In this document: positions 47,967 through 57,372 of the stretch, in pieces
How the letters are laid out: each line of letters begins with the position of its first letter
Numbering within the stretch: position 1 is the first letter of the stretch
From: Rhizobium sp. Leaf453
GTDB lineage: Bacteria; Pseudomonadota; Alphaproteobacteria; Rhizobiales; Rhizobiaceae
Direction: 5' to 3'
DNA: 64,000 nt
Assembly: GCF_001425605.1 (NCBI RefSeq)
Contig: NZ_LMRG01000001.1
Span: 563,597-627,596 of the forward strand
Made by a program: the position numbers and the translations under genes
The notes under the pieces: generated by a model
The model's database searches: none
Told to the model about the DNA's origin: nothing
The model's input: only the letters and a program-made list of their open reading frames with translations

Positions 47967-49874
47967 GTGATTGTTTGGCAAGTCCTCATTGGAAACTTCA
48001 CATGCATTGCCGCAATCATCTCGCTGTGGATGCATCTGCAATATAAATTCTACCGCCTGTCGAGGACACAACTGAAAATTGGATTTGGCGTGACACTGGG
48101 ACTGTGCGCCATCGCCTCCATGCTGCTGTCTGTTGAAATCGTGCCCGGCGTCTATGTCGACTTGCGCACCTCGGTCATCCTGACCTCTGCCGTCTTCGGC
48201 GGACCACTGTCCATTGCAATCACAATGCCGATGGCCGTTGCCTTTCGCGCGCTCATGGGTGGCGCTGGCGCCGTGCAGGGTGTGGTCACGATCTTCGGCA
48301 TGTCCATGCTTGGCCTGGCCGTTCATTATGCCGTGGGCCGGCGTCCCTTCGGACCAATGGGCATCCTTGCAATGGCAGGAAGCGCCGGCCTTGTTTCCAC
48401 TGCACTGATGGTAATCTCGCCGATGCTGTCGATCCCCGGAGGCTTCCGGAACATCGGCGTTCCTATTGTACTTCTGAACGTCCTCGCCACGGCCGCCATT
48501 GCCTGCATCATCACCTATTTCCATCGCTTCACATTGGAGCGCGATATCCTGAGGGCCGCGCTCACCCAGGCTCCGGACTTTCACTACGTCAAGAACCTGA
48601 ACAGCGAATTTGTCGTCACCAACCGGAACGTGGCGCGCTACAACGGCCGCCAGAAGTCGTCGGAAATGGTCGGCCTCACGGATTTCGACATCACCGATGC
48701 AGAGCATGCGCGGCATCTGTTCGAGGCGGAACAGGATATCATCGCCTCGGGCCAACCTGTGATCGACCAGGAGGAGCAGATCAGGACGCCGAACGGCAAG
48801 GAGCGCTGGTTCCTGACATCGAAGGTGGTTTTGAAAAATCGGCACGGCGACACGATCGGCCTTGCCGGCGTTACCCGCGACATCACGCATCACAAGATGC
48901 TGGAAGCCCAAGTCCAGGAAAGCCGCGATCTGCTGTCCCAGGCAATGGACGAAATGTCGGATGGGCTCGCGATGTTCGACTCTGCCGGATATCTTGTCTT
49001 CTGCAATGAACAGTATCGGACCTCGTTTCCACGCTCCGCCTATGCGCGGCGCGAAGGGGCTCATATCAGCGATATTGTCCGCGCCTCGGTGCGCCACACA
49101 GAGCGCAAGGATCTGCCGACCGATGTCAGCGAAGAATGGATCCAGAGCGCGGCGAAAAGCCTGCACTCGAACAAGAACGAGGAAATCCCGCTCTTCGATG
49201 GCCGCTGGCTCAGCTTGCGCACCCGCATGGCGAAAGACGGATCGGCGCTCGTGGTGGTCTCCGATGTCACCGCGATGAAGCAGTCGGAACAATCGCTGCG
49301 GCAGCTTGCGGATCACATGAAGGGCCTGGCGCAAACGGACGCCCTGACGGGGCTCTTCAACCGCCGGACCTTCGATGAGGCCATTGCTTCGGAATGTTCT
49401 CGCGCCGTGCGTAGCGGTGCGCCGCTCAGCCTGCTGCTTGTCGATGTTGATCGCTTCAAGGCCTATAATGATACATATGGCCACCCCGCTGGAGATGCTG
49501 TCCTCAAAATCGTCAGCCAATGCCTGAAGAAGATCGGCCGCCGCTCGACCGACGTCGTGGCGCGCTACGGTGGCGAGGAGTTCGTCGTGCTGCTTCCCGA
49601 GACCGACGGAACGGAAGCATTGGCACTGGCGGAGCAGTTCCGTCTTTCGCTGCAGGAAGAGAATATCCCGCATACATCGAGCGAGTTCGGATTTGTCACG
49701 AGCAGCCTTGGCGTTTCGACCATGGGCGGCGGGAGCCCGTTTCTCAACCCAACCGAACTCGTTGCCCGGGCTGACGCAGCACTTTATGGCGCCAAGCGGG
49801 ACGGACGCAACCGGGTGCACGCTGCGCCTGCTGACACGTGGTTTCCGCAGGCGGCAGGCAGTCAGGAAAATTGA
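47967..49874 (+). CDS. Membrane diguanylate cyclase with LytS-type sensor and PAS domains
   Basis: 635 residues. About six hydrophobic spans fill the first ~190 residues and match the 5TMR-LYT sensor (VDLRTSVILTSAVFGGPLSI). One PAS domain follows (about 205-320, NGKERWFLTSKVVLKN), then a second PAS-like domain (about 330-445), then GGDEF. The active site is GGEEF (ARYGGEEFVVLL) and an inhibitory RxxD site (RSTD) sits five residues before it, so active synthesis of c-di-GMP with product feedback is expected. Starts at GTG behind GGGGAAG. Confidence 0.92.
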   Translation: MIVWQVLIGNFTCIAAIISLWMHLQYKFYRLSRTQLKIGFGVTLGLCAIASMLLSVEIVPGVYVDLRTSVILTSAVFGGPLSIAITMPMAVAFRALMGGAGAVQGVVTIFGMSMLGLAVHYAVGRRPFGPMGILAMAGSAGLVSTALMVISPMLSIPGGFRNIGVPIVLLNVLATAAIACIITYFHRFTLERDILRAALTQAPDFHYVKNLNSEFVVTNRNVARYNGRQKSSEMVGLTDFDITDAEHARHLFEAEQDIIASGQPVIDQEEQIRTPNGKERWFLTSKVVLKNRHGDTIGLAGVTRDITHHKMLEAQVQESRDLLSQAMDEMSDGLAMFDSAGYLVFCNEQYRTSFPRSAYARREGAHISDIVRASVRHTERKDLPTDVSEEWIQSAAKSLHSNKNEEIPLFDGRWLSLRTRMAKDGSALVVVSDVTAMKQSEQSLRQLADHMKGLAQTDALTGLFNRRTFDEAIASECSRAVRSGAPLSLLLVDVDRFKAYNDTYGHPAGDAVLKIVSQCLKKIGRRSTDVVARYGGEEFVVLLPETDGTEALALAEQFRLSLQEENIPHTSSEFGFVTSSLGVSTMGGGSPFLNPTELVARADAALYGAKRDGRNRVHAAPADTWFPQAAGSQEN

Positions 49875-49894
49875 TATTCGCGGGTTGAGGGGTT

Positions 49895-51550
49895 TTATAC
49901 CACCTTGTCGGCGTCCGCCTTGTCCGTCGCGCGGAACGACAGATGGAACTTGAGACCATCAGTCTCGAATTCGGTTCGATTCTGCGGTTCGAGCGTAGCC
50001 GGAAATGCGCTACGGATAAGTTTTGACCCGAAGCCTTCGCCGCCCGGCGTGGTGATTACCGGCCCGCCGCGCTCCTTCCAATCGAATGTGACGCGATCAC
50101 CATCGAGCGACCATGTCACGTCCAGGCGACCATCCGTCTCGCTCAGCGCCCCGTATTTCAGGGCATTTGTCGCCAGTTCATGCACGACGAGTGACAGTGC
50201 GGTCACCGCCTCCGGCTCCAGCAGACAGGGTGGCCCCGAAAGGCTGATGTGACCGCCACGGTCGCCCCCGACGGGCCGAAGCGTCCTGTCGACAACATCG
50301 CGGAGTTCCGCAGCCTTCCAGTCATCGGACAGAAGCACATCGTAGGCGCCAGCCAAAGCACCGACCCGACTGGCAAAAACCGTATTTTCCTCCGAGCGGT
50401 TTCGGAACGTCTGCCTTGCGATGGCCTGGACGACGGCCATCGTGTTCTTCACCCGATGCGACAGTTCCTTCGCCATCAGCTTGCGCTGCTCCTCGGCCCG
50501 ATTCGTTTCGCATCGGCGCACTTCAAGCTCATCAAGCAACCCATCGACGGATGCGCCGACCTGACCGAGTTCACCATAGTGGCCTTTCATCCGGGTGCGG
50601 GCGTCGGTTTCGCCATCTCTCCATCGCTGAAGCACCGAGACGATGTGATTGATGGGATTGAGGATGAACCGGTTGCCGACAAAGACCGCGGCGAACAAGG
50701 CCAAAACCGCCCCGATCACCATCATCACCAGCCCCGTCACGGAGGCACGGTTGATGGGTTCCAGAGCCACGGCTTCCGAAAGGCCGGCGCTGACATAGAG
50801 CGGGTTACTCCTGGACACCGGCGTATAGCCCATGATGCGTCTGGTCCCGTCCTGGCTTGTCAGTTCCATCGTGCCGGGTGACTCCGCTGACAGGAGGGGC
50901 TGATATTGCGCTGGTATCGTTGTCCCGACGAATTTTTGCGGATCCGGATTGCGCGCCAGGATGACACCCTTGCGATCGGCGATCGTCACGGAACCGCCTA
51001 TCGGGAGACCACGCTCGAGGATTTGCTCCTCCAGCCACTCGAGCCGCACGCCGGTTGCAAGCACGCCGGTCGTCTTGTTCCCCTGCTTGATTGCCAGCGC
51101 CATGGGCAGGATTGGTGCATTCGACACCCGTGCGACGGTATATTCGCCGACGACCAGTTCGTCCGATTTCAAGGCGCGCTGAACATAGTCGCGATCGCCG
51201 AAATCCGTTCCGGCATTCCAGCCCATGCTGTCGCAGACAAGCTTGCCGGTTTCATCCAGGACCAGAATGTTGCGAACAGGTTCAAGCTTCGAGGCCACCG
51301 ATTTGAGGACTTTATTGCAATTGGCAGAATCCCGTTCGGCAATCGAAGGAATGGCGGCGGTCGCGATCAGCAGGCCCTTGATGCCTTCGATGACGCTGCC
51401 GATTTCCGAGGCAGCCTGACGCGCCATCTGGGCGGCCTCGCGATGCACTTCTGCATTGCGCTCGGCGCGCGCCGCAATCTCATTGTAGGCGAGCATGCCG
51501 ATGGCAGGTGTCAGTGCTGTCAACGCGACGGCAACAAGTCGTTTTTTCAC
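49895..51550 (-). CDS. HWE-family sensor histidine kinase with dCache domain
   Basis: 551 residues: TM1, periplasmic double-Cache sensor (about 30-270), TM2, HAMP-like linker, then an HWE kinase. Phospho-His is in KELSHRVKNTMAVVQAIARQ, and the ATPase part has HELATNALKYGALS and the family's Trp-Glu pair in FDWKERGGP. The open frame starts at 51649, but the GTG at 51550 (VKKRLVAVAL) has GGGGG eight bases before it and places TM1 at the N terminus. HWE kinases are typical of Rhizobiales. No response regulator gene is adjacent. Confidence 0.9.
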   Translation of the reverse strand: MKKRLVAVALTALTPAIGMLAYNEIAARAERNAEVHREAAQMARQAASEIGSVIEGIKGLLIATAAIPSIAERDSANCNKVLKSVASKLEPVRNILVLDETGKLVCDSMGWNAGTDFGDRDYVQRALKSDELVVGEYTVARVSNAPILPMALAIKQGNKTTGVLATGVRLEWLEEQILERGLPIGGSVTIADRKGVILARNPDPQKFVGTTIPAQYQPLLSAESPGTMELTSQDGTRRIMGYTPVSRSNPLYVSAGLSEAVALEPINRASVTGLVMMVIGAVLALFAAVFVGNRFILNPINHIVSVLQRWRDGETDARTRMKGHYGELGQVGASVDGLLDELEVRRCETNRAEEQRKLMAKELSHRVKNTMAVVQAIARQTFRNRSEENTVFASRVGALAGAYDVLLSDDWKAAELRDVVDRTLRPVGGDRGGHISLSGPPCLLEPEAVTALSLVVHELATNALKYGALSETDGRLDVTWSLDGDRVTFDWKERGGPVITTPGGEGFGSKLIRSAFPATLEPQNRTEFETDGLKFHLSFRATDKADADKVV

Positions 51551-51876
51551 GTTCACGTCCCCCGCCGCGACCGGAAATGCCGGACATATCATGACCGTCT
51601 TACATGCGTCGATGTCACATGCCAAGTGCAGGAAATCGCAGTGCTTCACCTGTGAAAATCAGTGAATTATGCCGATCCGACAACGGTTTCCCAATAGCGT
51701 GTTTGTTTGCAGGACGTACCGGCCGATGTCTGCATGATGATGCCATGCTTCAATTCAGGAACCGGTCCCGAAAACTGCATCAATCGAAATTTCGCCTTCA
51801 ATATTCATTTTAGCGTTTGTTAAGGAACATAAATCATTGCTCGGAGTTGGATGGTCGCTTTGGGAGGAATATCGAA
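51551..51876. other. Intergenic region between the HWE kinase and DUF982 genes
   Basis: About 325 bases, divergent promoters expected. I see no gene and no strong repeat. A GGAACC at about 51770 lacks a matching CGTT for an EcfG-type promoter. Confidence 0.4.
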
Positions 51877-52149
51877 ATGATCATTCAAAAATCAGACCGC
51901 TGTGCCGATGTTGTATGGGCTGAACCGGTCATGATCCAACTGAGACAGGGTGAACCGGAAAAGATCAGCGGCCCGCTACAGGCGCTGAACTGTCTGGCGC
52001 AAAGGTGGCCGGAAGCGGAGGGCGAACAGTATTGGAAAGCCAAGAAACTCTGCATGGCAGCGCTGGGTGAACGCATACCCTGCGCGGGTGTGCGTGACGC
52101 GTTTGTCGCCGCTGCCGCGGAAGCCCATATGTTGGTCACACGGAACTGA
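51877..52149 (+). CDS. DUF982 family protein
   Basis: 90 residues starting MIIQKSDRCADVVWAEPVMI behind GGGAGGAATATCGAA. The pattern LNCLAQRWPEAEGEQYWKAK followed by a short helical C terminus is DUF982, small proteins found in many copies in Rhizobium genomes with no known role. The 20-codon upstream extension covers the ribosome site and is not used. Confidence 0.88.
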   Translation: MIIQKSDRCADVVWAEPVMIQLRQGEPEKISGPLQALNCLAQRWPEAEGEQYWKAKKLCMAALGERIPCAGVRDAFVAAAAEAHMLVTRN

Positions 52150-52160
52150 AGGAGTCGGGG

Positions 52161-52532
52161 CTACCGCCTGTCAGACAGATGGAACGTCAGCAATCCGGCG
52201 GCAACAGCGGCGATCAGCAGTGCGGCCGCCAAACCGCCTGCCCAAGCGGGACGAGCGGACGGAGGCTGGACGACTTCTCCTGATGGCGATGACGTCGGCG
52301 CCAGTTTCGAAATCTCCTGCTTGAGATGCGCGGCATAGGCTGTCAGTCGGCGCAGCTCCCGCCGTTGTGCGGACCACCTATCTGCCTTTTCAGCGAAAGG
52401 ATCGACATTTGCCGGCGTACCCGCACGCGGTTCGGGATTTCCATCATCCAGCCCGGCAAAATAGTCTTCCAGTTCATGGCCGCCGGCCTTTGCATTCCTC
52501 GCACCGATGGATTTGCTACCGCCATGCATCAT
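52161..52532 (-). CDS. Hypothetical protein with C-terminal membrane anchor
   Basis: 123 residues. The polar N-terminal two-thirds include a predicted helix (SAQRRELRRLTAYAAHLKQE), a Pro/Ser linker, and a single hydrophobic span (AWAGGLAAALLIAAVAAGLL) six to eight residues from the C terminus, i.e. tail-anchored. The start follows AAGGAGGAACGATC and has two consecutive ATGs. No family recognised. Confidence 0.7.
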   Translation of the reverse strand: MMHGGSKSIGARNAKAGGHELEDYFAGLDDGNPEPRAGTPANVDPFAEKADRWSAQRRELRRLTAYAAHLKQEISKLAPTSSPSGEVVQPPSARPAWAGGLAAALLIAAVAAGLLTFHLSDRR

Positions 52533-52606
52533 GATCGTTCCTCCTTCCAGTCGGACAGAAAACGGAAGGCCTCATCCCAGCCAGTTACCGCCTTCCGTTT
52601 GCAGCC

Positions 52607-52933
52607 CTAACCAATGCGCGGGCAGCCTTCACGGTTAGCCAAGCGAAGTGCGGTGAACTCGCCGCGACTTCCAATCCCGTCAACGACGACGGACCGGCGC
52701 GTGACGGACTGGATCGCGGGATCGCGCATCCCGAAATAACGGGCAACACGGATCGCCTGCCGCTCGCTGCAACCGCGGCGCCGCTCATCATACCGCCGGT
52801 CACCGTCGCGATATTCGAGGCGCGGCCCGTCCCGGTCGATTGAAAGATCAAGCGATTGCGCGAACGACGCCGAAGGCAACGCGGCGAGAACGGCGGTAAC
52901 CAGCAATGTCCGCTTCAGGAAGGTCCGAACCAT
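52607..52933 (-). CDS. Secreted hypothetical protein
   Basis: 108 residues with a signal peptide (FLKRTLLVTAVLAALPSASFA) and a charged mature part with two Cys (RRGCSERQAIRVARYFGMRD ... NREGCPRIG). The frame begins at a GTG (52945); the ATG at 52933 (MVRTFLKRTL) places the signal peptide normally. Small periplasmic proteins with this arrangement are common in Rhizobiales; function unknown. Confidence 0.7.
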   Translation of the reverse strand: MVRTFLKRTLLVTAVLAALPSASFAQSLDLSIDRDGPRLEYRDGDRRYDERRRGCSERQAIRVARYFGMRDPAIQSVTRRSVVVDGIGSRGEFTALRLANREGCPRIG

Positions 52934-53057
52934 ATCAACCACCACGCTTTCCGTTACCCAATGTTTGGCAGGAATAATGAACGCGGCTGGACTTTGTTCC
53001 AGCCGGGCCTTCTCAACACCGATCCGTCACAAGCGACTGCATAATATTCTTAGTAGA

Positions 53058-53074
53058 CAATATGTATTATATTG
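53058..53074. promoter_or_regulatory. CAATAT palindrome upstream of the DapA-family operon
   Basis: CAATAT (53058-53063) and ATATTG (53069-53074) around GTATT, about 90 bases before the DapA-family ATG in a short AT-rich stretch. The form fits a GntR-type operator, but no regulator gene is adjacent. Confidence 0.45.
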
Positions 53075-53165
53075 CGATATATGGTCGTCATACCGGCCGC
53101 GAACCGGAAGCGTGAGCCGAACGCGCGGAACCGTGACTGCCATCAGAGCATAGCCCAAGGAGCAA

Positions 53166-54074
53166 ATGATGAAGTTCGAGGGGATTTACACGCCTGTCAT
53201 CACCCCGCATCGCGATGACGGTTCGATCGATCGTGATGCATTTGCCAAGGCGATCGAGTACCTCGTCGCATCGGGTGTTCACGGGATCATCAATGGTGGT
53301 TCAACCGGTGAATATTACGCGCAGACGATGGACGAGCGGATCGAGCTGACAACGCTTGCCAAGGAGGTGATCGGCGATCGCGTCTCCCTCATCATCGGCA
53401 CCGGCGCCATCCGTCTGCCCGATTCCATCGTGATGGCCGAAACTGCTGCGAAGATTGGTGCGTCGGCCATCCTCGTCGGCTCGCCACCCTATTCTGTGCC
53501 GACCGAGCGCGAAAACGCGCTGAATGCACTCGCCATCGACCGTGCCGCCGACCTGCCGATCATGCTTTACAACTATCCCGGCCGCATGGGCATCAACATG
53601 GGCGAAGAATTTCTCGACCGGGTCGGGCGCAGCCGCAACTTCTGCTCGATCAAGGAAAGCTCCGGCGACATCAACCGCGTCCATCTACTCGCCCGCGACT
53701 ATCCGCATATCCAGATGTCCTGCGGCATGGACGACCAGGCGCTGGAATTCTTCGCCTGGGGCGCCCGCAGTTGGGTTTGCGGCGGCTCGAATTTCCTGCC
53801 TGCAGAACATCTCGCGCTCTACAAGGCCTGCGCACTCGACGGCAATTTTGCCAAGGGCCGCCGCATCATGTCGGCTCTGATGCCGCTGATGCGCGTGCTC
53901 GAACAGGGCGGCAAGTTCATCCAGTGCATCAAGCACGGCTGCGAGATGGTCGGTCTTCACGCCGGCCCGCCACGGCCGCCCCTCAAGGCACTCAACAAGG
54001 ACGACAAGCGCCAGCTCGAACAGGTGGTGCGGGTCCTCAAGCAGACGATCGCAGACATTCAGGCGGAGACATGA
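53166..54074 (+). CDS. DapA-family aldolase/lyase
   Basis: 302 residues of the dihydrodipicolinate synthase/N-acetylneuraminate lyase superfamily: Schiff-base Lys163 (CSIKESSGD), Tyr137 (PIMLYNYPGR) and substrate loop GGSTGEYY (44-51), where DapA usually has GTTGE. Start behind CAAGGAGCAA. Coupled by a 4-base overlap to an aldehyde dehydrogenase and then a FAD oxidoreductase, so it acts in catabolism rather than lysine synthesis; the substrate is unknown. Confidence 0.88.
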   Translation: MMKFEGIYTPVITPHRDDGSIDRDAFAKAIEYLVASGVHGIINGGSTGEYYAQTMDERIELTTLAKEVIGDRVSLIIGTGAIRLPDSIVMAETAAKIGASAILVGSPPYSVPTERENALNALAIDRAADLPIMLYNYPGRMGINMGEEFLDRVGRSRNFCSIKESSGDINRVHLLARDYPHIQMSCGMDDQALEFFAWGARSWVCGGSNFLPAEHLALYKACALDGNFAKGRRIMSALMPLMRVLEQGGKFIQCIKHGCEMVGLHAGPPRPPLKALNKDDKRQLEQVVRVLKQTIADIQAET

Positions 54075-55576
54075 CCATGGGCAATCTGTTGACACATGAC
54101 GAATACAAGGCGATTGCCGCGAACATCGAATTCCCGACGGAAGCCTTCATCGACGGCAGCTTCCGTCCGGCCATATCCGGCAAGACCTTCGAGACCATCA
54201 ATCCGGCAACCGGCAAGGTGCTCGCCAAGGTCGCGGCCTGCGGCGCCGAGGATGTCGATTTTGCTGTCCAGAAGGCGCGCGACGCCTTCGAGGATGGCCG
54301 CTGGTCGCGCCTGCATCCGGGCGAACGCAAAGAAGCCCTGATCAAGCTTGCGAAGCTGATCAAGCGCAACGCCCATGAACTGGCGGTGCTCGAAAGCCTC
54401 GACAGCGGCAAGACCATCTACGACTGCGAAAGCGTCGACGTGCCGGAAACGGTTCATTGCATCAAATGGCATGCCGAACTGATCGACAAGATCTACGACC
54501 AGGTCTCGCCCGCCTCCGACAATCACATCGCCATGATCGTGCGCGAACCGGTGGGTGTCGTCGGCCTCGTCCTGCCGTGGAACTTCCCGCTCCTGATGCT
54601 GGCCTGGAAGATCGGCCCGGCACTGGCAGCCGGCAATTCGGTCATCGTCAAGCCGGCCAAGGAAACGACGCTGACAGCGCTGCGTGTCGCCGAACTCGCC
54701 ATGGAAGCCGGCATTCCGGCCGGCGTATTCAACGTGCTGCCCGGCGGCGGCAGCGAAGTCGGCGAACCGCTCGGTCTCCACATGGATGTCGACATGGTGT
54801 CGTTCACCGGCTCGACCGCGACCGGCCGGCGCTTCCCGAAATATTCGGCCGATTCCAACCTCAAGGAAGTCACCCTCGAAATGGGCGGCAAGAACCCGGC
54901 CGTCGTGCTCGACGATGCCGAGAATATCGACAAGGTGGCGGCGCACATCGTCAACGGCGCCTTCTGGAACATGGGCGAGAACTGCTCGGCATCGTCGCGC
55001 CTCATCGTCCAGCGCGGCATCAAGGACGAGCTTCTCAAGCGCGTCATCGCTCATGCCCGCGAATGGCCGATGGGCGATCCGCTCGATCCCGTCAACCGGG
55101 TCGGCGCGCTGGTCTCGAAGGTCCATTTCGACAAGGTTTCGTCCTATCTCGAAAAGGGCCAGAAGGTTCTGCTCGGCGGCACGGCCAAGGACGGCTTCGT
55201 CGAACCGACGATCATCGATGTCAGCGATCGCAACGCGAAGATCGTGCGCGAGGAAGTCTTCGGCCCGGTGCTGGTGGTCCTGGCGGTCGAGAGCTTCGAC
55301 GAGGCAATCGCACTTGCCAACGACACGGAATATGGTCTGGCAGCGTCGATCTATACGGCAAACGCCAAGCGCGCCATCCGCGGCGCCCGCGCCATCCGCG
55401 CCGGCACGGTGACCGTCAACTCCTTCGGCGAGGGCGACATCTCCACCCCGTTCGGCGGCTACAAGTCCTCCGGCTTCGGCGGCCGCGACAACGGCATCCA
55501 CGCCCACGACCAGTACACCCGCATCAAGACGATCTGGCTCGATCTCACCGACGACGGCGATGAGGCCGTCGCGTGA
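54071..55576 (+). CDS. NAD(P)-dependent aldehyde dehydrogenase
   Basis: 501 residues with all catalytic positions: N171 (LPWNFPLLML), E270 (LEMGGKNPAVV) and C305 (MGENCSASSRL). Layout resembles PuuC/gamma-aminobutyraldehyde-type enzymes. The ATG at 54071 overlaps the DapA-family stop (ATGA); an in-frame extension of 100 codons upstream runs through that gene and is not coding. It presumably oxidises a semialdehyde made by the neighbouring enzymes. Confidence 0.92.
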   Translation: MTMGNLLTHDEYKAIAANIEFPTEAFIDGSFRPAISGKTFETINPATGKVLAKVAACGAEDVDFAVQKARDAFEDGRWSRLHPGERKEALIKLAKLIKRNAHELAVLESLDSGKTIYDCESVDVPETVHCIKWHAELIDKIYDQVSPASDNHIAMIVREPVGVVGLVLPWNFPLLMLAWKIGPALAAGNSVIVKPAKETTLTALRVAELAMEAGIPAGVFNVLPGGGSEVGEPLGLHMDVDMVSFTGSTATGRRFPKYSADSNLKEVTLEMGGKNPAVVLDDAENIDKVAAHIVNGAFWNMGENCSASSRLIVQRGIKDELLKRVIAHAREWPMGDPLDPVNRVGALVSKVHFDKVSSYLEKGQKVLLGGTAKDGFVEPTIIDVSDRNAKIVREEVFGPVLVVLAVESFDEAIALANDTEYGLAASIYTANAKRAIRGARAIRAGTVTVNSFGEGDISTPFGGYKSSGFGGRDNGIHAHDQYTRIKTIWLDLTDDGDEAVA

Positions 55577-56919
55577 CCATCCACACGGCTGAAAGACTGC
55601 CGGTCCATCGCGGACCGGCAGCGTGGAACGCGATCCTTCCGGCACGGGCGGCGTTCGCGCCGCTCGATGGCGACGTCCTGGCCGACGTCGCCATCGTCGG
55701 TGCCGGCTTTGCCGGTCTTTCAGCCGCCCGTCGCCTTCGCCAACTCGATCCCACCCTGCGCATCGCGATACTTGAAGCCGGCACGCTTGCCGAAGGCGCT
55801 TCCGGGCGAAACTCCGGCTTCATGATCGACCTGCCGCACGACCTGCAGTCCGACGATTATGCCGGAAAGGGTGTGGCAGCCGACAAGACGATGATCGCGC
55901 TCAACCGGTCCGCGATCGCCTTTGCCAAGGGCGCTGTCGATGATTACTCGATCGATTCCGCCTACTTCGACCCGGCGGGAAAGATCAACGGGGCGGCGAC
56001 CGAGACGGGCCGAAATCTGAATGTCAGCTATGCCAAACACCTCACCGAACTCGGAGAGGCCAACGACATGCTGGATGCGCGGGAGATGCACGCGGTGACC
56101 GGCAGCCGCCATTACACGTCCGGCCTTTATACGCCGGGCACAGTCATGCTGCAGCCGGCCGGCTACATCCGCTCGCTCGGCACCGGCCTTCATCGCAATG
56201 GCGTCGCAGTTTACGAAAATTCGCCCGTTACCAAACTGGAAAAGACCGGCCCTGATTGGATACTGGCAACGCCAAAAGGCCGGATCACCGCCGGGAAAGT
56301 CATCCTCGCCAACAACGGCCATCTCGAAAGCTTCGGCTTCGCCCGCCGGCGGCTGATGCATGTCTTCCTCTATGCCTCGATGACCGTCGAACTGGACCGG
56401 AACGCGCGCTCCCGGCTGGGTGGACATCCGCGCTGGGGTATCACGCCATCCGACCCGATGGGGACGACGATGCGCCGAATCGACACCGCCCAGGGCGGCA
56501 ATCGCATCGTCACCCGCACCTGCGCCAGCTTCCTTCCCGGCATGGTCCCGTCGCAGGCCGCCGTCGAGCGCGCCGCCGGAACCCATCGCCGCAAATTCGC
56601 GGACCGGTTCCCGGCCATCGCCGATGTGCCCATGGAATACAGCTGGGCCGGGCATCTCTGCCTGACATGGAACGGCGTGGCGGTGATGCGCGAGCTCGAA
56701 CCCGGCCTGTTCTCCGCCTGTGCCGACAATGGTCTCGGCACCGTGCGCAGCACGCTAACAGGTATCGGCGCGGCCGACCTTCTGCTCAATCAGCGCTCGG
56801 ACGTATCCGCCCATTTCCTCGCGGAAGCCGAACCCGAAAAAATCGCCCCCTCCCCCTTCGCCGAAATCGGCGCCAACATCTATTTCCGCTGGAAAGAGTG
56901 GAGGGCAAGGGAAGAGTGA
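55573..56919 (+). CDS. FAD-dependent amine/amino acid oxidoreductase (DAO family)
   Basis: 448 residues: FAD-binding DVAIVGAGFAGLSAARRLRQ (about 38-57) and the GASGRNSGFMIDLP loop common to PuuB-like and glycine-oxidase-like proteins. Starts at GTG (55573), four bases overlapping the ALDH stop (GTGA). It may deaminate an amine to the aldehyde used by the ALDH, as PuuB/PuuC do; the DapA-family partner is not part of the putrescine pathway. Confidence 0.88.
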   Translation: MTIHTAERLPVHRGPAAWNAILPARAAFAPLDGDVLADVAIVGAGFAGLSAARRLRQLDPTLRIAILEAGTLAEGASGRNSGFMIDLPHDLQSDDYAGKGVAADKTMIALNRSAIAFAKGAVDDYSIDSAYFDPAGKINGAATETGRNLNVSYAKHLTELGEANDMLDAREMHAVTGSRHYTSGLYTPGTVMLQPAGYIRSLGTGLHRNGVAVYENSPVTKLEKTGPDWILATPKGRITAGKVILANNGHLESFGFARRRLMHVFLYASMTVELDRNARSRLGGHPRWGITPSDPMGTTMRRIDTAQGGNRIVTRTCASFLPGMVPSQAAVERAAGTHRRKFADRFPAIADVPMEYSWAGHLCLTWNGVAVMRELEPGLFSACADNGLGTVRSTLTGIGAADLLLNQRSDVSAHFLAEAEPEKIAPSPFAEIGANIYFRWKEWRAREE

Positions 56920-57078
56920 AGGTGCTTCCTCCCATTCTCCGGTGAGTTCTGCAGGCACAGATCGTCATGGGCCGTGCAGTCACTGCGCCTTTTTGATGGC
57001 AGCACATAGTGAATTGTCGCGATGGACGTCGAATCGGTCCGGAGACACAATCCCGGACATCGAACGAGGAGATGCAGC

Positions 57079-57303
57079 ATGTTTCAGACCATCCGTTTGA
57101 CCGCATGGCACGACGGCGCGCTCACAGGCCCGTCCCGGCTCGTTGCCCTGCAGGAGTTGAAGGAAACCCTGCTGATGCTGACGGATCGCGATCAGATGCA
57201 GGTCGATTTCATCTGCTCGTCGGTCGAGGAAACCGGTGCCTGCCGCCTCGTTGATGAGGAAGACGACAATGTCTTCATTCTGGAGAAGGTTCTTCATTCG
57301 TGA
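57079..57303 (+). CDS. Conserved hypothetical small protein (74 aa)
   Basis: ATG at 57079 behind GAGGAGATGCAGC. Soluble, acidic, with two Cys (DFICSSVEETGACRLVDEED). The pattern of strands and a helix suggests a small folded domain, but I recognise no family. It is isolated between the FAD oxidoreductase and the NUDIX gene. The frame is open 19 codons upstream without a ribosome site. Confidence 0.65.
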   Translation: MFQTIRLTAWHDGALTGPSRLVALQELKETLLMLTDRDQMQVDFICSSVEETGACRLVDEEDDNVFILEKVLHS

Positions 57304-57372
57304 CGAAATCCGGAAACCGGTCTCGCCTCGAACCCAGGGCGAATGACCGGTAAAGGAATGGCACGCACGGTT

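Noticed and set aside
51765..51800. Possible EcfG (general stress) promoter, GGAACC
   Set aside because: No CGTT at the required distance downstream.
53166..54074. Assigning the DapA-family gene as dapA of lysine synthesis
   Set aside because: Coupled to catabolic ALDH and FAD enzymes and has GGSTGEYY rather than the usual GTTGE loop, so a different lyase role is likelier.
54059..55645. 528-codon minus frame opposite the aldehyde dehydrogenase
   Set aside because: Shadow of the ALDH gene, which has all catalytic residues on the plus strand.
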